From the NCBI GenBank assembly GCA_900764755.1, contig CAAFPE010000017.1, positions 1-8,115 on the forward strand: a stretch of 8,115 nucleotides of DNA, written 5' to 3'. Positions 1 through 7,200 of this stretch are shown in pieces. Under the pieces are notes generated by a model. The model saw only the letters and a program-made list of their open reading frames with translations. It was not told where the DNA came from and did no database searches. The position numbers were made by a program, and so were the translations under genes. Position 1 is the first letter of the stretch, and each line of letters starts with the position of its first letter. Origin of the DNA: an uncultured Oscillospiraceae bacterium. Lineage in GTDB: Bacteria; Bacillota; Clostridia; Oscillospirales; Oscillospiraceae.

Positions 1-370
1 ATGGGGCAGGCCGGACGGGGGGCAGCCCCACGTGCCCCTGCCGTTCCTTCTCGTTCTGCTTTTCCTCCGGCGTTTTGGGCTTGGAGAGAGCATAATGATT
101 GCCCCAGTTTTCCGCATATTCCTTCAGCGTGCCCAGCCGCTTGAGGGCCTTTTTATCGGAACGATTTCCGATTTTGCAGAGCAGTTCATAGGCATCCTTC
201 TTGAAGTCCAGTAGATCATACACATCCACCAGCACTTCCTTGGCCTGCCGGTCCTCACTCTGCTCCAGTTCCTCCTTAAAGGCATAGAGAGCGCGGATAC
301 TGTCCGGACCGCCGTCGGTTGCGGAAAACTGCTTTTTTAGTTCGATGTAGGTTTTCTGATATTCTGTCAT
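1..370 (-). CDS. Unrecognised helical charged protein, N-terminal 123 codons only (runs off left edge)
   Basis: The frame opens with ATG at 370 (MTEYQKTYIELKK...) and stays open for 123 codons to the window edge, so the C-terminus is missing. The start is supported by GGGAGG at 379-384, 8 nt upstream. The visible part is predicted mostly helical and highly charged: an E/K/Q-rich stretch (residues 30-45), a KEVLVDVYDLLDFKKDAYELL helix region (about 44-64), then a K/R-rich part, and a KPKTPEEKQNEKERQ linker (about 98-112). That layout suggests a helical N-terminal region leading through a charged linker into a second domain outside the window. From memory, similar N-termini precede CbrC/UPF0167 domains (colicin E2 tolerance), which would suit the immunity context, but no CbrC residues are visible here, so I do not assign it. 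It lies 73 nt downstream of the lipoprotein stop, on the same strand. A stump of a second copy of this gene's start lies at 1240-1251. Confidence 0.8.
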   Translation of the reverse strand, partial: MTEYQKTYIELKKQFSATDGGPDSIRALYAFKEELEQSEDRQAKEVLVDVYDLLDFKKDAYELLCKIGNRSDKKALKRLGTLKEYAENWGNHYALSKPKTPEEKQNEKERQGHVGLPPVRPAP

Positions 371-415
371 CGGGCGTACCTCCCATCAATCCCACCAGAA
401 GCACCAAACCGTAGA
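360..415. repeat. Direct repeat copy B flanking the lipoprotein gene
   Basis: This pairs with 1241-1295 in the same orientation, about 880 bp away. On the plus strand both copies have an exact 11-bp block (tattctgtcat; 360-370 and 1241-1251), a diverged 10-11 nt spacer, then an exact 19-bp block (cccatcaatcccaccagaa; 382-400 and 1262-1280) and a further roughly 15 nt of partial identity. Read on the minus strand it encodes STVW-C-FWWD-stop followed by the start ATGACAGAATA. In this copy the ATG is the functional start of the gene at 1-370, while the DUF4253 tail is orphaned. Confidence 0.85.
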
Positions 416-424
416 CCACTCTCT
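386..424 (-). pseudogene. Orphan C-terminal tail of a DUF4253 paralogue
   Basis: The minus-strand frame ending with TGA at 386-388 reads REWSTVWCFWWD-stop. The 2068-aa protein ends in STVWYFWWD-stop, so eight of the last nine residues match, and a WYFWWD-like end is the hallmark of DUF4253. The two copies differ at third positions in TCC/TCT, ACC/ACG and GTC/GTT, plus TAT/TGC (Tyr to Cys). That pattern suggests they diverged as coding sequences before one was cut away. No start or upstream DUF4253 sequence remains; the frame runs back into the lipoprotein's 3' end in a different register. The Shine-Dalgarno of the next gene lies immediately downstream of this stop. Confidence 0.75.
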
Positions 425-443
425 GGAAACATGAGTCCGCCTG

Positions 444-1220
444 TCATGTTTGTGGGGGCAGCTCCACCTGGTCCAGAGGGGTCTCGTTCCATACACTTAC
501 TTTGAACGGTCTGTTCTCCAAATCGAAATAGATCGTGATACTGTTGTTGTACTGGTTCAGATCATTTTCGATGGTATATTCTGTGGAAATCCCAAACTCT
601 GGATGATCGCTGTATGTGTTGGGAAGATGAGTCCAACCATCACTGGAAGGATACCTCTCAATCAAATAATCCTGGGTTACATGGTTCAGTTCCTGATTAT
701 CCAATTTGATGCTGGTGTGTTTCTCATCATAAAAAACCACCATAGAATCTACCACACCATCTTCGATTTTTTGAGGTGGCGTATCCGACCCTGTGGACAC
801 CTGGTTTGTAATGGTCACCTCTAACAACACCCCGTCTTTTTCCAGGAGCCGGATGATGGACCCACCCGGCAAAATCCCCTGCCCATCCTCTGTCAGGGAC
901 CAATCTGCCCGCGTTTCGTAATACTCTTCACCCACAAACGGCTCCAGGAAATAGGGTGTCTGCCCGCTGATGTTCCACCCATCCTCGGTTAACTGCTTCA
1001 AAGAAACCGGAATCGGATAATAGACGTCGTTCACTGTGATCCCCAATTCCATATTTTCCGGCATGGCTTCACTCTCCTGTTCATCCGGCATTTGCGTGAT
1101 ACTCTCTGTGATCTCCTCTGAAGCAACAGGGATTTGGGCCGTGCCGCCGCCGTCCTCCCGCCCGCAGGCAGTCAGCAGTACCAGGAAACAGCACATGATC
1201 AGTATCTGCAAGTTTTTCAT
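444..1220 (-). CDS. Predicted secreted lipoprotein of unknown function
   Basis: This is a 258-aa protein with a clear lipoprotein signal: MKNLQ, a hydrophobic core ILIMCCFLVLL, and a lipobox L-T-A-C with Cys19 as the predicted lipidated residue. After cleavage it should be anchored to the outer face of the membrane. Residues 20-58 are a Gly/Glu/Ser/Pro-rich tether. The folded part (about 59-258) looks mainly beta-stranded, with a segment ITVNDVYYPIPVSLKQLTEDGW (59-82, by eye) of a type common in Clostridia lipoproteins, and a closing strand pair around ITIYFDLENRPFKVSVW (228-244). I recognise no named domain. The start has AGGAGG at 1227-1232, 6 nt upstream. The gene begins 45 nt after the large gene's stop, probably in the same transcript. 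Its base composition is visibly more AT-rich (23/60 GC in sampled lines 541-600 and 661-720) than the large gene (37-40/60 in lines 1321 and 4801), and it is bracketed by a direct repeat. Both suggest a separate origin. The lipoprotein call is strong; the function is unknown. Confidence 0.92.
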   Translation of the reverse strand: MKNLQILIMCCFLVLLTACGREDGGGTAQIPVASEEITESITQMPDEQESEAMPENMELGITVNDVYYPIPVSLKQLTEDGWNISGQTPYFLEPFVGEEYYETRADWSLTEDGQGILPGGSIIRLLEKDGVLLEVTITNQVSTGSDTPPQKIEDGVVDSMVVFYDEKHTSIKLDNQELNHVTQDYLIERYPSSDGWTHLPNTYSDHPEFGISTEYTIENDLNQYNNSITIYFDLENRPFKVSVWNETPLDQVELPPQT

Positions 1221-1239
1221 AACGTTCCTCCTATCGTTG

Positions 1240-1251
1240 CTATTCTGTCAT
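1240..1251 (-). pseudogene. Stump of the left-hand gene's start (ATGACAGAATAG)
   Basis: On the minus strand, 14 nt after the large gene's stop, ATG ACA GAA TAG (Met-Thr-Glu-stop) repeats the first 11 bases of the gene at 1-370 (ATGACAGAATA, MTEY). The spacing from a DUF4253 stop codon is nearly the same at both sites (14 and 15 nt). The spacer here has lost the GGGAGG ribosome site, reading GGGCTG, so it should not be translated. It is too short to stand alone; it is reported because it sits inside the aligned direct repeat. Confidence 0.6.
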
Positions 1252-1295
1252 TCCGATACAGCCCATCAATCCCACCAGAAATACCAGACGGTGGA
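1241..1295. repeat. Direct repeat copy A flanking the lipoprotein gene
   Basis: This is the partner of 360-415. In this copy the DUF4253 tail is the real C-terminus of the 2068-aa protein, and the downstream ATGACAGAATA is a dead stump. The lipoprotein gene lies wholly between the two copies. The repeats are imperfect (exact blocks of 11 and 19 bp with a diverged spacer), so this is not a fresh target-site duplication; homologous gene junctions are a better explanation. Confidence 0.85.
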
Positions 1296-4200
1296 CTGCC
1301 ACAGAACATCTGCCAGATTGCCCACAGTGGGGTCATCCTGCTCCTGATCCACGATGTCCGGGCAGAAGCCGTACTGTTCTGTGGCAACCTCCATGGCCAT
1401 CTCTTTAGAAACAGGGGCCGGGAGCAGGAACTCCAACTCATCGTGGCTCATGGCGGCAGGGATGGCGCCATACCGCTGGAACCAGTATTTTGCCACCGCC
1501 ATCAGCTCCGGTGTGTCGGGACACTCATTCCAATTTCCAAAGGGCAGATAGGCGAAGATCTCCCAGGGGTTCTTTACCGGAATTTTAGCCAAAATGAGCG
1601 GATATGTCATGTGACTGTCCGAGTCCCAGTAGCAGGAGAAGCGGTCATTGTCATAGCCGCCCTCCATCTCGCCCAGGACTTCCTCCTCCCAGTTCAGATC
1701 ATCGTCCTCGGCTTCTTCCTTACGCTGGCCGGTCAATTCCTCCAAAACCGCCTTTCCGTCCTTGACAGGAGCGGAGAGCATCTTCTGTCGATACTCCGTT
1801 ACCGTTTTGAGGTCAAATTCATAGAAGTCCGCATCGTGCTCCGGGTCGGCGTTCATTACCAGACACTCCAACAGCGTTTCGTCATCCGCCTTGATGAGCA
1901 CGGGAACAAAGCCCTCTTGGATGCTTTCCCGTTTGGCATAGCTGTATGCCGACATGATGGGGTCATCATCTGCCATGGATGGGAAATAGGTACACTCGCA
2001 GTCCAGATACTCCATGATGGCCTGAGCCACCTCGGAGGGCTCCAGCGTGTCCTCGTCGAAGTCCTGTCCCTGCCAGTTTTCAAAGCGTTCTTCGATCACC
2101 TCTGCCATAGCCTGATAGTAGTCCTCTTCAAAGGGGATGAACAGGTAGGCTTCATCCTGGAACTCATCGGAGTGATACCGCTCCGGGCCGAAGAAGCGGA
2201 GTGCGTTGTCGTCAACATCGGCAGGATAGTAGGGGCTGTCGCCCTCTCCGTAGTAATAGCCTGCAAAGGCACGGCCTTGCTGATTGAACAGCACAGAGAA
2301 CAGACAGCCGTCCAGCTCATCCTGGATAAACGCCCGCAGATCCACACTGGCAGGATCAGCCTTGACCTTTTCTGCCACCTCTCCGTACTCTGCAAGGAAT
2401 TCTTCACCCATCAGGTCGTGCTCCATGCACCAGCGCAAGTAGATGGCCATGTGGTTATAAGCATTGATGGGGTCAATGGGCAGACCCTTCTCCTCAATGC
2501 TCTCAAGGTGATAGGAAGCGTCGTCCATCTCGCCGTCAAAATCATCATTGGAAAGGGTGCTACGGGTGATAGCATTCTGGCGGGTGGGATTGACCACAAA
2601 GCTGATGCCGTTCATTTTGTCCAACAGGGCATCTGCATCATGCTCCATTTTATATTCCAATTCATCCCGGTAGAGGGGGATCACCTGATAGAAGTTGACC
2701 TCCTCGCCACCTGGGAGTGTGCCGACCTCGCCGCCCTCCTCTGTACTCTGGGGGCCGGTGAGAATGGCGGCACACAGCTTCGTATTTTCCGCAAAGTCCT
2801 CCTCATTGTCCATGGTATGACCGAAGCCCAGCCAGGTATCGCTGGCAATGGGCAGGCGGGCCAGAACCTTCAGCAGGCGGATGGGCCAGTACCACCGCTC
2901 GTCCTGCATGGATTGCCGATCCAGCTTCCAGTCCGCAGGCAGTGCAATGGCCAGCTCCGCCCGCTCCAGCTTGTACTCCGCCAGTTCCTCCGGCACATTC
3001 ATCCGGTGGGCGCCCATGCCCATGGTGACCAGGGTGTAATAGTCCCGCTCCTCAGTGGGCGGCACGATGCAGATGTCCACATGGATGTCGGGGGAAACGA
3101 TCTCGTGGAACACATTCTCGACCTCGCCGAAATACTGCTCGATATGTCCCTCGACGGCCTCCATCTCCTCCCCGGTGTAGACCTCGGGATTACTGAATTC
3201 TTCCTCATCCTGCGTGTCCTCATTGTCTGAGTGATCGCAGCTGTCATCCTCCGGATCTCCCTTTACAGGCTCGTAACCGATCTTCAGGGTCATCTGCTCC
3301 TCCGGCAGAGAGACGCCAGGGCTGCGGGTGATGGTGTGCTTATCGTCTGCGGAAAAGCCGATGGTCTCGCCATCTTTCAGTGTGACATCACACGCCAGCA
3401 CATAGGAGGCAAGGCTGGCCAAAAAGTCCCGCAGATCCTCCGGCTCGGCGTCGGTGTTCAGCACCTCCATCTCCTCCTTGCCAAACACATCCATGCCGTA
3501 GGTGTAGCCGTTTAGGCCTCCCTCGCTCCGGTACAGACCGAACCAGACCCAGTTGAAGATGGGCAGTTCGTCCTCCTGCATCATATCGGCAAAGCCCTCG
3601 TAGAAGCGGGGCTCAAACACCACGCCGCTGGTGTAGACGCCGGTGGCGTATTTTTGGCGGCAGCAGGCGGCCACCAGCTTGGTGAAGAGCTTGCCCTTCT
3701 CCAGAACCTTTTCCTCTTTGCCCAGCACCGCCACCATGATGTGGCCGCGGTGCTCCCTGGCAGCTTTGACCGCATCCGGCCACATATAGTTGTTCTCGGC
3801 ATTCAATTCCGCTTCGCCGTTGGGGATGGGATAAGTCGCCAGGCTGACGGCGGCGAGCATATCGCCCACTTCGAATACCAGCGCGTCATCGTCCTTCTCT
3901 TCGCTGGCGTCGTATTCCTCCACAGTGATGTCCCATTTTTCCTTCATGTCCCGAATGAACTGCTCCTTGTCCCATTCTCCCTTGGACAGGAGAACAAAGC
4001 CGGTGAAAACGCCTGTGTGGTCAGTTTCCTCCTCGTCAGCGTCATCCTCAAGATCCTCTACATCTTCATCCGGATCATACAGGGATTCATGCTCCAGTCC
4101 GCGGATAAATTCTTCAAAGCTGTCTGCCAGATGGGTAATCTTGTAGTTGTTTTCCTGATCCACATGGACTACCGCAGGCTCTCCCTGGGGGCCGCAGGCC

Positions 4201-7200
4201 CGGTAGTCCAGGAAAATCATATCGTGTCCGGCGCTGGGGCAGTCGCAGATGGCCACGCCGATGGCAGGATACTCCCACTCATCGATCATAAACTGGCTGC
4301 CCAGCTCTCCGCAGAGGGAGCAGCTCTTTTCTCGCCCGATGCCGAAAATTCCGGTGATGGCCACATGGTCCTCTGCCCAACAGGTAGGCTCATCGCAGGG
4401 ATAGCAGGTATTCACCGGAATGCCGCCGTTGTGCTGCTTCATCAGCCAGATGTAGGCGGCGGGCAGCTTGTAGCCCAGTTCCTCCTCCACGCTGGCGATC
4501 AGCTCATCGGAAGGCGGATCACTGACATATTCTTTCAGTGCATACCAATTATCATCCCAGAAGTTGGTGAGGTCGAAGCCCTCAAAGGGGGTGTCCCCAG
4601 GCACGAATTTGGCCTTCTTCCGGCTGCGCCGGCGTTTCCGGATCTCCGCCTTACACTCCCGGATCACCGCCGGAGCATTTTCGTCCTCGGGGTCCAGTTC
4701 TGCCCACCGCTGGGCGTAGGGAATGGCCTTTTCCTCACACGCATGGAGATACTGATAGCCGTAGGCCATCCTCATATTCCACTCCGCCTTGTCCTGGCCT
4801 TCCTCCCGGACGGACTCCAGCACCTCAATGGCCCGCAGCAGGGCCTTGTCCCCCTTGTAGTTGGGGGTGCCCTCGTCATGATCCCCGATGATGGCGTAGT
4901 TTTCCAGCGCCCGTGCCAGGGCGTAGGCGGTGCGGTAGTTCCTCCAGTCCTCTGGGATGGCATTCAGTGCCTGGATGCAGCGGGTGTACTCGTCCTCGTC
5001 GTTCCACTGCTCCAGCTGAGCGAAGAATGCTTCGGCGTTCTGTTGGGTATAAGGAATATAGTCCATGCCCGTAAGCGTTTCATCCAACTCGTCATCCTGA
5101 TTCTCAGTTTCTGTCCCATCATCTTGTTGCTTTAGAGGTACAGAACCGGCTTCACGGCGGAAGGTGTGGAAGATGGCCCAGGGGATGTCCGTGCCTTCAA
5201 AGAACTCTTTCGCCATGTTCAGCGCCTCTCGGATGTCCCAGGCGATGAAGTCCACATAGCCACAGTAGAGGCCGGTGGCCCCGCCGGTGAGATTGAGCAC
5301 TTCCGATCCTTCATCAGTGGTAAACACTTCTTCCAGCTTGTCCCGGAAGTCGAAGATCTTCTGACTGCCTTCCTCCTCACGCAAGGTATCCAGGGGATAG
5401 CAGAAAAAGCCCGCTACCACTCCGTCGGCATGGAGATCGTCCATAAAGTCGTTGTCGGCATTCAGATAGCCGTTGATGAGCGGCACACAGCAGGTGGAAC
5501 CGGCCATCACATCCAGCCGCCAGTCAGCGTCCGGGTCCTGGTTGGGTTCCATTTTATAGCCAAGATAGCTGTCCAGATAGGCTTCCGGATCGGTGGAGAG
5601 TTCCAGACCCCGCTCCTTCAGAGCGTCGGGAAGCTGGGACATAAGAATGGACGGCTCCGCCCTGGGTTCCTCCAGCACATCAAAGCTGTCTATGTATCTC
5701 ATGTGGGGGATCTCGCCCAGCACTTGGTCGGTGAGGGTGGTGAGCATCCACCAGGCCCGGCCTTCCTCCTCCCGGAGCATGGGCAGTAGCTTTTTGCAGT
5801 AGGCGGAGATGGCAAAGCGGTTCTCCCCCTGCTCCTCCAGCCAGACCTGCACATCCTCCCCGGAGATGTCCCATCCGTCCTCGGTACGCAGGCCGATGTT
5901 CTGGAGGGGCTGACGGCCCACAAGGATGTTCCAGTGCTCCAGCACCTCCTTGGGGGCGTGCTTCTGGAAGTAGATCAGCTCAAACAGTTTGACCTTGTCA
6001 CCCTCCGGGGTGAGGAATAGCTCGTACTTCTCGCCGTTGAAACCCATCTCGAAGGAGATCTCATCAAAGACCAGATTCAGGGTTTCCTGCATTTGGGACA
6101 CGAGTTCTGCGCCGCGGGTGTGATTTTTGTCCTCATCCATCATCTGGCGCAATTCTGATTCCATCTCGGCAAAGGTTTCCCACCAGTCCTCTGTCCTTTC
6201 CCGGAAGCACTCCGAGAACTGGGGCAGGGAAATGCCCTTCCTGCACCAGTCGATCAGTTCCTCAATGTCCTGTTGGGTGTTGAGCTTAGGATCATCACCG
6301 GGATGCAGTTCCAGAGCTTTTTCAAAATACCGCAGAGCGCGGCCCTCCTGATCCAGATAGAAATATGAATAGCCCATACGGAAATTCCAGGAATAAGTAT
6401 CTCCCAGTTCCTCCTCATGGGACTGCATCAGTTCCAGTGCCTGGTGAAGCAGCTTCCTTCCCTCCGGCTCGCTGGGGTCCGCCAGATTGTTGTAGGCTCG
6501 CGCCAGCTCCATATCCATTTCCGGGGTACGCTCCTCGGCAGAGATTGCCTCCAGTGCGTCAACGATTTTCTGGTGTTTGTCCTCCTCATGCCACTTCTGG
6601 CACTGCTGTAAAATGTCCATATTTGCTTCCTCCTCATCCGGTTTCCAGTCTTTGATCTGCTGGAACACGCCGTTCTCATCCCGCTCAAAGGCGCAGGGGG
6701 CGGGGGTGTTCAGCAGAGGAATGATGTCGGGATCGTCGTTGCAAATTGTGTTCAGCTTGTAAATCCCGGCATTGTTGGGGTCGTCCATGTACGCCTCGCT
6801 CTCGTCACCGGCGGTAAAGCGCCAGCCGCTGTCCCAGCCGCCGTCTGGCTCCTCCCGGTAGCAGTAGCCAACCTTGCAGCCCTCCACCGTGATGCGGCCC
6901 GTGGCGATGCAGCCATCGGCACCTTCCCAGTCGGGAAGCAGATGTTTCACATCTTCCGCCTTTACATGGTAGTTCCGGTTACGGCCGGAGGCTTCGTACA
7001 GCTCTTTCCGCAGCATCTCCACATCCCGAGCCATCTCCTGGATCTCCTCGTCGTCCATCATCTCGCTGAGGTCGTATTCCAGCGGGTTCTGGGCGAAATC
7101 CGCCATGGACTTGTTCATTGCGTCGTGCTCCTCCGGCGTAGCGGTGATGCGGATACGGCGGACGGGGGTGTTATACTCGTCCAGATCCTGAAGGTTTACA

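Noticed and set aside
371..432. Minus-strand 21-codon frame starting at ATG 432 (MFPESGLRFG...) and overlapping the ATG of the left-hand gene
   Set aside because: It has no Shine-Dalgarno, and the alternative register of the same bases (STVWCFWWD-stop) has a clear explanation as a DUF4253 tail.
967..990. Lipoprotein residues 78-86 (TEDGWNISG) resemble residues 530-538 of the giant protein (TEDGWDISG)
   Set aside because: The flanking residues do not align and the match is only nine residues long, so it is probably chance.
1243..1264. Possible promoter for the lipoprotein gene (TTGATG, 16 nt, CAGAAT on the minus strand)
   Set aside because: Only four of six bases match each consensus box, and the bases lie within the repeated gene-junction sequence, which explains them equally well.
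1221..1265. Terminator between the giant gene and the lipoprotein gene
   Set aside because: I see no stable GC-rich hairpin followed by a T run on the minus strand, only a weak 4-bp pairing around the ribosome site.
360..1295. Insertion sequence or transposon with target-site duplication
   Set aside because: No transposase, no terminal inverted repeats, and the flanking repeats are long, imperfect and coding in nature rather than a short exact duplication.
1134..3230. Very long plus-strand open frame (698 codons) antisense to the giant gene
   Set aside because: It is the mirror of a GC-rich coding strand that rarely uses codons whose complement is a stop. It crosses a gene boundary, has no good ribosome site, and its translation lacks any recognisable domain, whereas the minus-strand frame has many.
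3654..5135. Plus-strand open frame of 493 codons
   Set aside because: Same reason: it lies opposite the SUKH, DUF4261 and TPR coding regions, whose minus-strand frame is clearly the real one.
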